Shown here one piece after another: positions 17,232 through 26,301 of a stretch of DNA of 64,000 nt (position 1 is its first letter; every line of letters begins with the position of its first letter). A program made the translations under genes and the position numbers. Where the stretch lies: NCBI GenBank assembly GCA_006969905.1, contig CP030887.1, positions 806,001-870,000 on the forward strand. The letters are read 5' to 3'. Source of the DNA: Balneolaceae bacterium. Lineage in GTDB: Bacteria; Bacteroidota; Rhodothermia; Balneolales; Balneolaceae. The notes beneath the pieces were generated by a model. It worked only from the letters and a program-made list of their open reading frames with translations. It had not been told where the DNA came from and did not search any database.

Positions 17232-17648
17232 TTATAATGAGCTTTGCTCGGTTGCCATCACCAGTTTCAGATTCAGTGCTTTGCCTATATTCATTACTCG
17301 AACGGCATCGTCTACCTTTGCATCCTTATCTGCACGTAATACTATCGTTCTATTTACCGTATTATTGCGTGCCTCACGAATTGCAGTAGCCAAAGAACCT
17401 CGTGCAGTCAGATCTCCGTTCACATAAAACTGGCCGTCTTTTGTAATGGCTACTGATATCATCTGCTGCTGGGTAGTTGCCCCTGATTCTGCTTTCGGGA
17501 TATTAACTTTAATCCCAAAATTGGTGACAAAAGAGGAGGTTAAGAGAAAGAAAATGAGCAACAGAAGTACAATATCCGTCAATGACGACTGTGAGAACAG
17601 CGACAATGGTGTTAACCGTTTATCTCCTCTTCTAAAATCTCGTGACAT
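17232..17648 (-). CDS. exbD: ExbD/TolR-family biopolymer transport protein
   Basis: 138 residues. One TM helix (about 22-43) with the essential Asp at its start (TDIVLLLLIFFLLTSSFV), then a periplasmic domain (VNIPKAESG, ISVAITKDGQFYVNG, LRADKDAKV) typical of ExbD. It forms the stator/rotor complex with ExbB and couples the proton gradient to TonB. The start lies 2 nt after the exbB stop and the end lies 6 nt before tonB, so all three are one unit. TolR is the alternative name, but the neighbouring TonB makes ExbD more fitting. Confidence 0.92.
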   Translation of the reverse strand: MSRDFRRGDKRLTPLSLFSQSSLTDIVLLLLIFFLLTSSFVTNFGIKVNIPKAESGATTQQQMISVAITKDGQFYVNGDLTARGSLATAIREARNNTVNRTIVLRADKDAKVDDAVRVMNIGKALNLKLVMATEQSSL

Positions 17649-17650
17649 GT

Positions 17651-18361
17651 TTATGCCTGTTTTTTAGGTGCCGGGGATTGAAGTAAATCAATAAAATCTG
17701 CCGATGCGTTTTCCAATTCAAAAATGGAGCGGTTGATCTTGCCCAGCAAAAAGTTATAGAAACCAAATGCGATCAACCCAACAATCAAGCCGGCTGCAGT
17801 GGTAATTAATGCTTCCCAAATTCCTCCTGCTAGTTCACTGGGATTTACATTCCCCTGCAAAGACTGTATATCCATAAAGGCTTCGATCATGCCGGTAACC
17901 GTTCCTGTAAAACCTAAAAGCGGCGCCACACCTGCAATAGTGGCCAGCCAGTTCATGCGCTTTTCCAGGAAAAAAATCTCTTTCTTACCTGCGTTATCGA
18001 TTGCATCTTCAATATCACGAATAGGCCTTCCCAAACGCCTAATGCCTGCCTTGATGATCCTCGCAAGAGGTTTGTCAAAATCGTCACAGTGAGCGATGGC
18101 ATCTGCCTGTTTACCTGATTTCAGCATACCTTCAATCGAAGCTAGAAACCGTTCTGTGTCTGTATGTGACCTGCTTAATGCTCTCCAGCGTTCCGTTATT
18201 ACGTAAATGGAAATCATAAAAAGTATGAAGATAGGGATCATTAAAATCCCGCCTTCAAGCATTAAATCAAAAAGGGTAATAGTTTCTCCTTCCAGCATTT
18301 GAGAAAGCGAGTCGGCAACAGCAGTAGTATCAGACTGTAACCATAGCAATAATGTGTTCAT
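17651..18361 (-). CDS. exbB: MotA/TolQ/ExbB proton channel family protein
   Basis: 236 residues with three TM helices: about 32-53 (GGILMIPIFILFMISIYVIT), about 140-162 (LATIAGVAPLLGFTGTVTGMI) and about 185-208 (ALITTAAGLIVGLIAFGFYN). The LLGFTGTVTGMIEAF and EALITTAAGLIVGL motifs are hallmarks of ExbB/TolQ. It supplies the proton channel for the ExbD/TonB encoded next. It starts 15 nt after the HU/SPOR gene, which links that gene to the same transcript. Confidence 0.93.
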   Translation of the reverse strand: MNTLLLWLQSDTTAVADSLSQMLEGETITLFDLMLEGGILMIPIFILFMISIYVITERWRALSRSHTDTERFLASIEGMLKSGKQADAIAHCDDFDKPLARIIKAGIRRLGRPIRDIEDAIDNAGKKEIFFLEKRMNWLATIAGVAPLLGFTGTVTGMIEAFMDIQSLQGNVNPSELAGGIWEALITTAAGLIVGLIAFGFYNFLLGKINRSIFELENASADFIDLLQSPAPKKQA

Positions 18362-18376
18362 GTAGATGATATTCTT

Positions 18377-20110
18377 TTATTGAATTTTTTTGATGAAGTA
18401 ACCGCCTTTAAAAAAGTCTTTGTTTTCCTCTACCGTTGCAGCAGCAGATACCAAACTTTCGAACTGCCCCACACTAACGCGATACAGCACCCCATATTGG
18501 CTTGAGGGTACTTCTGCAACCATAGTCCTGAAACCCTGGTTCCGCAATCGGGTTAATTGCTCATCTGCACCTGCTTTCCTGCTCAATGAGTATAGTACAA
18601 TTGTATAACCTGAGTTCCCGGCTTGGCTTAAGCTGCCCATTAAACCGTATGTATCAGGATTATCCTCCGCAGGCGAAACAGGATTCTGATCAGGCACAAC
18701 TTCTCGTGGTTGAGGGGTATCCGGGGTTGTTGTTTCCGTTTCGCTCTGAGAGTTTTCAGCAGGAGGTACCTGAGTTTGAGGAACAGGTTGCTGAACCGGT
18801 GGGACGTTTTGTGCAACCTGTGGCTGAGGTTTATATTTTGGTGGAGTAATTCCGTCAATATTCACTACGCCAAAATAGGCGAGCAAATATCCTCCGCCAG
18901 CAATAACAACCACGAATAAAAGTACATATAAGAGTGCCGGAGAGCCTTCTTTCTTCTTTTTTGTTTTCTTTTCCTTTTTCGGCTTTTTGTCTTTTTGCTT
19001 AGACTTCTCTTCTTCTTTCTCCCCTGCCTTATCCTTTGAAACATTGGTTACTATGGGCACAAAATCGTCATTTAGTGCGGTTTCCGGCTCATCATCTTCA
19101 AGCTGGGCAAAGGGATCGTCAAAATCTTCATCCTCCTCGGAAAGGGGTTTGTCTTCCAAAGCAGAAAAATCTATTTCCTCTTCATCCGGTACTTCATCAC
19201 TTGTAGTTTCCTCTTCTGGTTCTGCATCACCAAGATCTCCGAGTAAACCACCAAAAGCATTTTCCTGGCCCTCTTCTTTGTGAGCTTCTATACCCCATTC
19301 TTTAGGGCCGGGGCTGGCTACAACCTCTTCTTCCTCAGAAGTTAACTCTTCCAGTTCAGCGGTCTCTTCTTCAGGTTCAAAAGATTCCGAAACCAGTTCC
19401 TCTTCTACGGTTTCTTCATCTGCACCAAACACTTCATCTCCTAACAAGTCCTCATCTGAAGACAGGGTGTCCACCCCTTCCTCTGTTTCATCACCTTCAT
19501 CAAATAATGAGGAAAGGTCGTCTTCGAGTGCTTCATCATCATCTTGAAGTTCACTTTCCAGGGCTGCGGTGATATCACTTTCAAGGCTTTCTTCTTCCAG
19601 AGGTGTTTCTGTTTCTGACTCATCTTCTTCTTCAAAAGCAAAGGGGTCTTCGTTTTGTTCATTCTCTGAGTCTATAACTTCCTCAACAGCCTCTTCCACT
19701 TCTTCAATTTCTTCCTGGCTTTCTTCATCGTCATCATCTAGGTTTAATAACTCAGCAAATGGGTCTTCATTGACCTCGTCTCCCGTTGCATCCATAATTC
19801 CCGCAATTGGATTGTCATCCATAGTTTGAGGTTCATCTTCTTTTTCTTCAGCACCTCCGGGAATTTCAATGGGTTCCATCCCCACATACTTATAGTTAAT
19901 CTCTGTTTCTAATCCCTCAGAAGGAATAAACATCACATTATTTCCCAGCTTACTGAAAATACCAAAGCCCTCTATTTCATAAGCTTCATCTTCAGCCAAA
20001 GCTGATTTAATGTCGTTGATAAGCTCTGCAAGCTGTTTTTCTACTTTTTCACGATCCTGCCCCGAGTTTTCTACAAGCAGGTCTACAAATTTTGGATGAT
20101 CCAGGTGCAT
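18377..20110 (-). CDS. HU-like domain / acidic linker / TM / SPOR domain protein
   Basis: 577 residues from ATG at 20110, chosen because it lies 1 nt after the stop of the preceding short HU gene; the open frame extends further upstream but only through that gene. Residues 1-70 form an HU/CCDC81-like DNA-binding-type fold (LAELINDIKSAL, EIEGFGIFSK). About 95-345 is extremely Glu/Asp rich and about 355-387 is Lys rich. About 389-413 is a TM helix (LLYVLLFVVVIAGGGYLLA), then a Pro/Gln-rich periplasmic stretch, and about 500-577 is a SPOR domain. The positive-inside rule puts the HU domain in the cytoplasm and SPOR in the periplasm, where SPOR domains bind denuded septal peptidoglycan. Third gene of the operon ending in tonB. 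Confidence 0.88.
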   Translation of the reverse strand: MHLDHPKFVDLLVENSGQDREKVEKQLAELINDIKSALAEDEAYEIEGFGIFSKLGNNVMFIPSEGLETEINYKYVGMEPIEIPGGAEEKEDEPQTMDDNPIAGIMDATGDEVNEDPFAELLNLDDDDEESQEEIEEVEEAVEEVIDSENEQNEDPFAFEEEDESETETPLEEESLESDITAALESELQDDDEALEDDLSSLFDEGDETEEGVDTLSSDEDLLGDEVFGADEETVEEELVSESFEPEEETAELEELTSEEEEVVASPGPKEWGIEAHKEEGQENAFGGLLGDLGDAEPEEETTSDEVPDEEEIDFSALEDKPLSEEDEDFDDPFAQLEDDEPETALNDDFVPIVTNVSKDKAGEKEEEKSKQKDKKPKKEKKTKKKKEGSPALLYVLLFVVVIAGGGYLLAYFGVVNIDGITPPKYKPQPQVAQNVPPVQQPVPQTQVPPAENSQSETETTTPDTPQPREVVPDQNPVSPAEDNPDTYGLMGSLSQAGNSGYTIVLYSLSRKAGADEQLTRLRNQGFRTMVAEVPSSQYGVLYRVSVGQFESLVSAAATVEENKDFFKGGYFIKKIQ

Positions 20111-20111
20111 A

Positions 20112-20309
20112 TCAATCCTCCAAAGCTGATTTAAACTCAATAGAGTCTTTAGGGGGTAACATGATATAAACGCCGTCCGCTCGCTTTTCCTGGCGCTGAC
20201 TGGTATGCTCTGCCTTAAAAACCCCCAAACCATCTATTTCCATAGAGTTCTTCATGATGATCTGATCCCTGATTGTAATCCCGAATGCTTTAAGAAAATC
20301 TTTCGTCAT
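20112..20309 (-). CDS. Short HU/IHF-like DNA-binding protein
   Basis: 65 residues, against about 90 for standard HU. It has the core of the fold: a helical N-terminus (FLKAFGITIRDQI), the IDGLGVFKAEH beta turn, and YIMLPPKDSIEFK, which matches the end of the HU saddle (normally a proline-rich IPA...PxF). Most of the DNA-intercalating arm is reduced. The frame sits 3 nt after the outer-membrane barrel gene and 1 nt before the HU/SPOR gene, so it is a real operon member. It may pair with the HU-like domain of its neighbour. Confidence 0.75.
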   Translation of the reverse strand: MTKDFLKAFGITIRDQIIMKNSMEIDGLGVFKAEHTSQRQEKRADGVYIMLPPKDSIEFKSALED

Positions 20310-20312
20310 AGC

Positions 20313-22025
20313 TTAGATCTTTAGTTTTATACCTCCAAAGACTTGAAAAGGACGTTCCTGGTAGCCTTCCCAAACCTGATACTTTTCCCCCAGAATATTC
20401 AACACTTTAATATAAAGGCCAAATGTATTGTTAATTTCGTAATCGACACCCGCATTTACCAATAAAAATCCGCTTAATGTCTGATTGGTTGCCGGTGCTG
20501 TTCGTTCACCGGTATATTGCATCCACGACTTAATACTTAGAGCTTTTAACGGCTTAAAAGTTACAACACCATTAAAACCAACCTTCTCCTGAAAAGGCAC
20601 ATCGTCCCCATTCGATAGCTTTGGGCTTTGGGCATATAAAACCGCATCAAACCAAAGTTTATCAGAAACCAGTTGTTGTGTGGCCCCGATATCAAAGTAG
20701 ATTTTATTCCCGTTTTCAAAGTTGATTCCATAAAAGGTAAGCTCATTGTTTACTCCAAACGTTTGCTGCGAACGAGTGTAATAAGCAAGGTTATCAATGT
20801 ATTCGTAGGAGACGTTTGCAAAGGCACTCAATCCTTTTAGAGGTTGTATCCTTAGCCCGCTTTTAATACCTGCGCGATACTCCTGCCCCAACACCGATCC
20901 CGCTCCTAAAAATCGGTTTTGCTGATGATGCTCCCACATAGTTTTAAGCTCGGGCCGGGCAAAAATGCTCCCCTCAATTCTCACATTTTCATTTACCGTA
21001 TGAGCGAAACCAAGATCAGTAACAAAACGGATTCTGCTTTCCTGCCCATCATTTATGTAAGCTAAACCGCCTTCAAGATTAAGCTGGGTATTAAAGTTCA
21101 GCAGTTTTTGATAGGCAAAACGCACATCACCGCCTGCCCATTGGGTATTGCTGATTTGTTGAGAGGAATAATTGCCAGCATCGAGGCTGAATTTTAACGC
21201 ATAGGTTTCATAAAGTTCTTTCCCGGCCCATTTTTTCTCGAAACCTGTTTTTAAACTCTGCTCATCAATATCTCCTTCAAGGGCTGCATTGGGGGCATCC
21301 AAACCAATCCCTACCAAAGATGTATTTATATAGTATTCCCATCCTTCAAGGGCATTTTTGTTGCCTTGCAATATTGCTCCTATATGTACTCCCTGGTAAC
21401 TCTTTTGGGAGGTTCCAGAATTGTCGTTGGGTACATTCCCCGATAGCTCAAACAAGTGGTTAAAATCATTAAAAACCCCTGCAGATACTGAGGCTTTGGT
21501 GCTTTTTTTGAGCTTTGTACTATACACCCCATTAAAATCAAAGAAGCGAAAACCAGCATCCTGGTTATTTAAATGCCCATCAGATGATTCGAAATTCAGA
21601 TCCCCGGAAATAATTGCTTTTTCATTTAATCGCCTGAATGCATACGCTTGTAATTCAGGACTGATATAACTTCCAACCCCTCCCCTGATAAACGCAGTAG
21701 TGCGATTCGGCTGTCTCAAAATGGTTCGGGCAGGGGGTTCAGGCCTGTCTAACTGGGTAAGTGAAATGCTTGCTACCGCCTGTTCTGGTGTTTCCATAAA
21801 AGGCATGCGATTAGGATCTATTCTGAAAACCCTCGGCTTGGGATTAAATCCTAAAATAGGTTGGCGGCGAAGGCCGGGAAACCGGGCTTTAAACTCGCTT
21901 CGTATTTCAATGTCCTGGGGGTCAATTTCCGGTAAGAGAGAGTTTTGGCCTCCTGATTGTGCCAGGCTAATCTCTCCAGTCATCATTGTTAATAAAAAAA
22001 CGGCAAATAGGCTTCGCTTCATCAT
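20313..22025 (-). CDS. Outer-membrane beta-barrel protein (TonB-receptor-like barrel without plug)
   Basis: 570 residues with a signal peptide (SLFAVFLLTMMTGEISLAQ). About 100 residues rich in Pro/Arg (DPQDIEIRSEFKARFPGLRRQP) precede a barrel of many beta-strands. The C-terminus (NTFGLYIKVLNILGEKYQVWEG ... QVFGGIKLKI) looks like the last strands of TonB-dependent receptors, but I see no plug domain and no clear TonB box. First gene of the barrel-HU-HU/SPOR-ExbB-ExbD-TonB run; its stop lies 3 nt before the short HU gene. It may be the outer-membrane partner of this dedicated TonB system, or a structural barrel. Confidence 0.82.
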   Translation of the reverse strand: MMKRSLFAVFLLTMMTGEISLAQSGGQNSLLPEIDPQDIEIRSEFKARFPGLRRQPILGFNPKPRVFRIDPNRMPFMETPEQAVASISLTQLDRPEPPARTILRQPNRTTAFIRGGVGSYISPELQAYAFRRLNEKAIISGDLNFESSDGHLNNQDAGFRFFDFNGVYSTKLKKSTKASVSAGVFNDFNHLFELSGNVPNDNSGTSQKSYQGVHIGAILQGNKNALEGWEYYINTSLVGIGLDAPNAALEGDIDEQSLKTGFEKKWAGKELYETYALKFSLDAGNYSSQQISNTQWAGGDVRFAYQKLLNFNTQLNLEGGLAYINDGQESRIRFVTDLGFAHTVNENVRIEGSIFARPELKTMWEHHQQNRFLGAGSVLGQEYRAGIKSGLRIQPLKGLSAFANVSYEYIDNLAYYTRSQQTFGVNNELTFYGINFENGNKIYFDIGATQQLVSDKLWFDAVLYAQSPKLSNGDDVPFQEKVGFNGVVTFKPLKALSIKSWMQYTGERTAPATNQTLSGFLLVNAGVDYEINNTFGLYIKVLNILGEKYQVWEGYQERPFQVFGGIKLKI

Positions 22026-22111
22026 CAGCTTTAAACGTTTGGGGAATGTACTAAAATTTGAACCAAGGTTTTAACCATGCTCAACGAAAAAGATGTACCC
22101 CTGGTACCTCC

Positions 22112-23137
22112 TCAGGTTCCCTGTTTACCAGCTTTTTCCTTCAGCACTATAAATTTATCTGCAGCCAGTAAAGCAGGAGTTATTATTATGATTACCAATA
22201 ATGTAGTTGCATGGGCTATTGTTGCATAGGCCAGCCCGGTTGCTTCGGGTACTGTATAGAGCAGAAATAAACTTTTTGTAATGAACAGATGATAGGTACC
22301 AACTCCGCCCGGCGTTGGTATAATGATGCCTACTGCTGAAACCATCGTGAGAACCAATGCATCAGCATAAGTGAGCCCAAAAACTTCCTGCATATCGAAC
22401 ATCCAAAAAGGAACATAAGTCATGGAAATATAGCATCCCCAAATAAGTACCGTGTATAATACAAAGAGGGGCCAGTTTTTAAGTTCTTTTACTGCCAACA
22501 CTCCATCAATAAAGGTTCTTGCTATGCCTCTTAATTTCAGAAAAAACTTTTCGATTGTTTGTACTCTTTTGCTTAGCGCATTAAGCACGAAGAAAGCAAT
22601 TGCCAAACCAATAGCCCCTATACCTGCCAGTTTAACGAGTGACCAAACAAAAGACAGCAGCACTTCAGAATCGGTAATGTCTACGCCAAACAGATTTTGT
22701 AGTATTTCAGGGTCTGAAACCATAAACACCACTACAAATGCCATTAAAACAGCAAGAGTCAGGGTATCAATAATGCGTTCAAGAACAATGGTACCGATGA
22801 GCTTGCTGTTACTTTCTCCTACCTGGCGGGCTACATAAACAGGCCGAGTCACTTCCCCCAGCCTTGCAAAAGGGATATTGGCCAGGTAGCCAAACATTAC
22901 CCCCGTAAAAAGTGTAAAGCGATGCGGCTTTTTGTTGTCTCCGGTAAATAGTAATCTCCAACGCTCTGCCCTGAAGAAGTGAGCGGAAAGAGTTAGCACA
23001 ACAAAAGGAATAAGCCAAAGAAATGACATCCCTTTTGAGGCTTCCACGATTTTTTCAAATTCTACCTCCTTAAAAGCCAGCCATAAAAAAACACCTGCCA
23101 GTAATACCCCAACCAGAACTTTGAGTGCGGTTTTCAA
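22112..23137 (-). CDS. Flippase-like/lysylphosphatidylglycerol-synthase TM-domain protein
   Basis: 341 residues, about eight TM helices, matching the UPF0104/TIGR00374 family related to the membrane half of MprF. Family signatures include HFFRAERWRLLF near residue 55, FARLGEVTRPVYVARQ near 95, and a late PTPGGVGTYHLF motif. Members are thought to move lipids or lipid-linked sugars across the inner membrane, but substrates are mostly unknown. The start is 1 nt from the lolA stop, so it is co-transcribed with ftsK-lolA. An 86-nt gap separates its end from the barrel operon downstream. Confidence 0.87.
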   Translation of the reverse strand: MKTALKVLVGVLLAGVFLWLAFKEVEFEKIVEASKGMSFLWLIPFVVLTLSAHFFRAERWRLLFTGDNKKPHRFTLFTGVMFGYLANIPFARLGEVTRPVYVARQVGESNSKLIGTIVLERIIDTLTLAVLMAFVVVFMVSDPEILQNLFGVDITDSEVLLSFVWSLVKLAGIGAIGLAIAFFVLNALSKRVQTIEKFFLKLRGIARTFIDGVLAVKELKNWPLFVLYTVLIWGCYISMTYVPFWMFDMQEVFGLTYADALVLTMVSAVGIIIPTPGGVGTYHLFITKSLFLLYTVPEATGLAYATIAHATTLLVIIIITPALLAADKFIVLKEKAGKQGT

Positions 23138-23138
23138 A

Positions 23139-23756
23139 TCAATACCTGGTATCTACAATTTCTGAATCTTCCGGGTAGTTTAGCACAAAAAGATTGTCTG
23201 AAGGATTTACAAAAGTACCTTTAGAAAAGCTTGTAATAATTTTGTTTTCTGCAAAATCAACTGCCTGAATAGTAACCGGTTTTCCATTTCGATCAACGGT
23301 AATCACCACTTCCATATACAGGGCAAAATCATCATCTGTCTGCATAGTGATGGAGGTAGTTCCATCCTGGTTCTTTTTTTCAACTACTGTATAGGTGGAA
23401 TCCACACCCTTAAGCATTTTCGATGGGGCAAACTCATCGTCCTCTTCCACATAATCACTGATAATTACCCTGTTCCTGTATTCATCATATACCTGGGAAG
23501 TAACCCCGTCTACAATCAAAACCTGGCCATCGCTTTCAAGTTTATAGGCTTTTTCCGCTATCCAAATTTGACCTTCGCTTGTAATGCGCTCATTGGTATA
23601 AGAGTCTTCATATACATGTGAATAAGAAGCTTTAAAAACCCGGCCTTCGTTAAAAATGGTTTTAAGCTGATTAAATACGGGCGTTTGTGCTTTTACCGGA
23701 ACGGCTACTGCGATAAGTATGACCAGCAGTAGGCTTTTTCTGAATTTATAAACCAT
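23139..23756 (-). CDS. lolA: LolA-like outer-membrane lipoprotein carrier
   Basis: 205 residues from the ATG at 23756. That start is chosen because a signal peptide follows directly (YKFRKSLLLVILIAVAVPVKAQ); the frame stays open further upstream only inside ftsK. The start overlaps the ftsK 3' end by 11 nt. The mature protein has the LolA-type beta pattern (FKASYSHVY, SEGQIWIAEKAYKLESDGQ, VIISDY, GKPVTIQAVDFAENKIITSF). LolA carries lipoproteins through the periplasm from LolCDE to the outer membrane. The ftsK-lolA order is common in Bacteroidota and also occurs in Proteobacteria. Confidence 0.88.
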   Translation of the reverse strand: MVYKFRKSLLLVILIAVAVPVKAQTPVFNQLKTIFNEGRVFKASYSHVYEDSYTNERITSEGQIWIAEKAYKLESDGQVLIVDGVTSQVYDEYRNRVIISDYVEEDDEFAPSKMLKGVDSTYTVVEKKNQDGTTSITMQTDDDFALYMEVVITVDRNGKPVTIQAVDFAENKIITSFSKGTFVNPSDNLFVLNYPEDSEIVDTRY

Positions 23757-26301
23757 CAAGTCCATCCAAGATTTCCTGTAATTCTTCTTCGGTAGAGATA
23801 AGAACTTCCCTGGCGGTACTTCCCTGGTATGGCCCAACAATTCCTGCATTAAATAATTGATCTATGATTCTTCCTGCACGATTGTATCCGATCTTAAGCT
23901 TTCTCTGTAGTAATGACACGGAGCCTTGCTGGTGAAGCATTACTACTTTAGCAGCCGATTCGAACATATCGTCTATGTCATCTAACGGATCAGGTATGCC
24001 TGCATTGTCTTCCTGGATAATAGGCAGGTGGAAAGGCTCTTTGTACCCGGCTTGTTGGCCAATAAATGCATTAATGCGCTCTACTTCTTCTGTTGAAACA
24101 AAAGCGTTTTGGATACGGGTCATCCCCGCACCATTGGTGAAAAGCATATCACCCTGGCCAACCAGTTGATCTGCGCCTCCTACATCCAGGATAGTTCTTG
24201 AATCTACTTTGGAAGCAACCTGGTAAGCGATACGAGCCGGAAAATTAGCCTTAATGGTTCCTGTAATTACGTTTACAGATGGCCTTTGTGTAGCTACCAC
24301 CAAATGAATACCAATAGCCCGTGCCAACTGTGCCAATCGTGCAATGGGTTCTTCAATTTGCTTGCCGGCCGTCATCATTAAATCAGCAAGTTCATCAATT
24401 ACCACTACGATATAAGGTAAATGACGATGGCCTAACTCTTCATCCAGTTCCCCGGTTTTAAACTTAGCGTTATACGCTTTTATATCTCTTACCAATGCCA
24501 TTTTAAGCAGATCGTAGCGTTCATCCATTTCTTTACACACACTATTTAAGGTGTCTAATGCTTTGGATGTGTCCGTGACAATAGGCTCTTCTGCATTGGG
24601 CAGCATAGCCAGAAAATGATTCTGGATATTCCGGTAGAGTGCCAGTTCAATCTTCTTCGGGTCAATCATCACAAATTTCAGGTTTTCAGGGTCGCACTTA
24701 TACAACAGGCAGGTAATAATTGTATTTACCCCTACTGACTTACCTGAACCGGTTGCCCCTGCCATTAGCAGATGAGGCATTTTGGTGAGATCGAGCATAA
24801 ACACTTCGTTCTCAATGGTCTTTCCAAATGCCACAGGAAGTGTCATATCTGTTTCAACAAACTTCTTGGTATTTATAACCTGCTTTATGTATACCGTTTC
24901 CCTGGTACTGTTTGGCACTTCTATCCCCACTGCGGATTTGCCTGGAATCGGGGTAAGCATTCGCAAACCTTTGGAGGCCGTTGCCATTTTAAGATCGTTG
25001 GAGTAGCTCTCAATTTTGCTGATTTTAACGTCCGGTGCCGGCTCAAGTTCATACAATGTTACCGTTGGACCTACAATAGCATTAATGCCTACTATTTCAA
25101 TTTTGTGACGCTTCAGTTTGTCCAGGATAATCCGTTTGTTTTCCCTGATTTCTTCAAGATCTACCTCGTTCCTGTTTTCGGGAGGGGTATCCAGTAAGTC
25201 AATGGTTGGGAATTTATACCTAATAACCGGTACTTCTTTTGCCTTTTCCCGGTTTATTTTGTCCAGGTCACGCTCATCTGCCTGTTCATCGCCCTCTCCT
25301 TTAAATACTGCCACCTCAATATCATCCTCTTCTTCGCCATCGGTATCTTTATCTTCTTCAACCTTTTCTTTTTCAAAAGCGGCTCGTTGGCGGGTATCAA
25401 GGGTCTGAACAGCAGCTTTTTCCTTTTCCAATCGCTCCCTGTCTTCTTCTTCCGATTTTTCGACTATATCCTCAATGCTGGGTACAGGAGTTTTTTCTTC
25501 AGGGGGCTTAACTACAGGTTTTGGATCAGGTTTCTTCTTTTGCTCTTCTTTTGCGTTCTGCTCTGCTTGTTTTTCTTCCTTCTTTGCTTCCCTTTCAGCT
25601 CGTTTTTCTGCCAGTCGTTCTTCACGCTCCTGGGCTTTTATTTCTTTACGTTCAGCCCTGGCTATCCTGGCATCTTCCATTTTATGGCGGATATTTTCCA
25701 TCCACAGCTTAAAGTTGTCAATAGTTTTCTGGAGATCCCTGTCCCAAAGTAAGAGGGTGGTTATTATCGCCAAAACCCCCAAGATAAAAATAGAGCCTAA
25801 CCCGGTAATGTTTTGTAGAATTCTCGAAATCGCAATTCCCCCGGCCCCTCCCCAAATAGAATCTTCAGGAAAAGCTGCATTCGTATTTAACCATCCTATA
25901 ATGCTGGATAGCAAAATCATACTCCAGATACTCAGAATTGAGATCCACCCTAGCTCCTTATAGTCCCTGTGGCGGAATATATGCCAGCCTTGGTACGCCA
26001 ATAATATTGAAATAATAAAGCTGGTATAGCCAAATAAGCTATACACAACAAAGTGCGATATGTATGCTCCCACAGGCCCCAGCCAGTTTTGGATAAGCCT
26101 TTGCGTGGCATCAGGATTAAACAAATCCATAAAGGAAATGTTTTTTGCGTACTGGTAATCTGCCGGTGTGTAGGAAAGGATGCTTAACCCAAGCAGAACG
26201 GATATGGCAATAATGATTACACCAATTATCTCAACTTTGCGCTTGGCGTTTATTCCGTTAGCTGCAGATTTTGTTGAAGTATTTAGCTTCTTTTTAGCCA
26301 T
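23746..26301 (-). CDS. ftsK: DNA translocase FtsK/SpoIIIE
   Basis: 851 residues. Four TM helices lie in the first about 190 residues. A charged Lys/Glu/Arg linker (about 200-370) is followed by the alpha/beta/RecA motor with Walker A GATGSGKSVGVN near residue 512, Walker B IVVVIDELADLMM and the ATQRPSVNVITG motif. The C-terminus is a gamma winged-helix domain (SVSLLQRKLKIGYNRAGRIIDQL) that reads KOPS-type polar sequences. It pumps chromosome DNA at the septum and activates XerCD at dif. The start overlaps comB by 8 nt and its end overlaps lolA by 11 nt. Confidence 0.97.
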   Translation of the reverse strand: MAKKKLNTSTKSAANGINAKRKVEIIGVIIIAISVLLGLSILSYTPADYQYAKNISFMDLFNPDATQRLIQNWLGPVGAYISHFVVYSLFGYTSFIISILLAYQGWHIFRHRDYKELGWISILSIWSMILLSSIIGWLNTNAAFPEDSIWGGAGGIAISRILQNITGLGSIFILGVLAIITTLLLWDRDLQKTIDNFKLWMENIRHKMEDARIARAERKEIKAQEREERLAEKRAEREAKKEEKQAEQNAKEEQKKKPDPKPVVKPPEEKTPVPSIEDIVEKSEEEDRERLEKEKAAVQTLDTRQRAAFEKEKVEEDKDTDGEEEDDIEVAVFKGEGDEQADERDLDKINREKAKEVPVIRYKFPTIDLLDTPPENRNEVDLEEIRENKRIILDKLKRHKIEIVGINAIVGPTVTLYELEPAPDVKISKIESYSNDLKMATASKGLRMLTPIPGKSAVGIEVPNSTRETVYIKQVINTKKFVETDMTLPVAFGKTIENEVFMLDLTKMPHLLMAGATGSGKSVGVNTIITCLLYKCDPENLKFVMIDPKKIELALYRNIQNHFLAMLPNAEEPIVTDTSKALDTLNSVCKEMDERYDLLKMALVRDIKAYNAKFKTGELDEELGHRHLPYIVVVIDELADLMMTAGKQIEEPIARLAQLARAIGIHLVVATQRPSVNVITGTIKANFPARIAYQVASKVDSRTILDVGGADQLVGQGDMLFTNGAGMTRIQNAFVSTEEVERINAFIGQQAGYKEPFHLPIIQEDNAGIPDPLDDIDDMFESAAKVVMLHQQGSVSLLQRKLKIGYNRAGRIIDQLFNAGIVGPYQGSTAREVLISTEEELQEILDGLDGL

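Noticed and set aside
16687-19829. Ser-rich plus-strand frames opposite tonB and the HU/SPOR gene
   Set aside because: They arise from Glu/Asp-rich codons read on the other strand (GAA/GAG become TTC/CTC, GAT/TCA-type codons give Ser); no independent support.
24772-25963. Long plus-strand frames opposite ftsK
   Set aside because: They mirror the charged linker and motor of ftsK, have repetitive Ser/Phe translations and no initiation signals.
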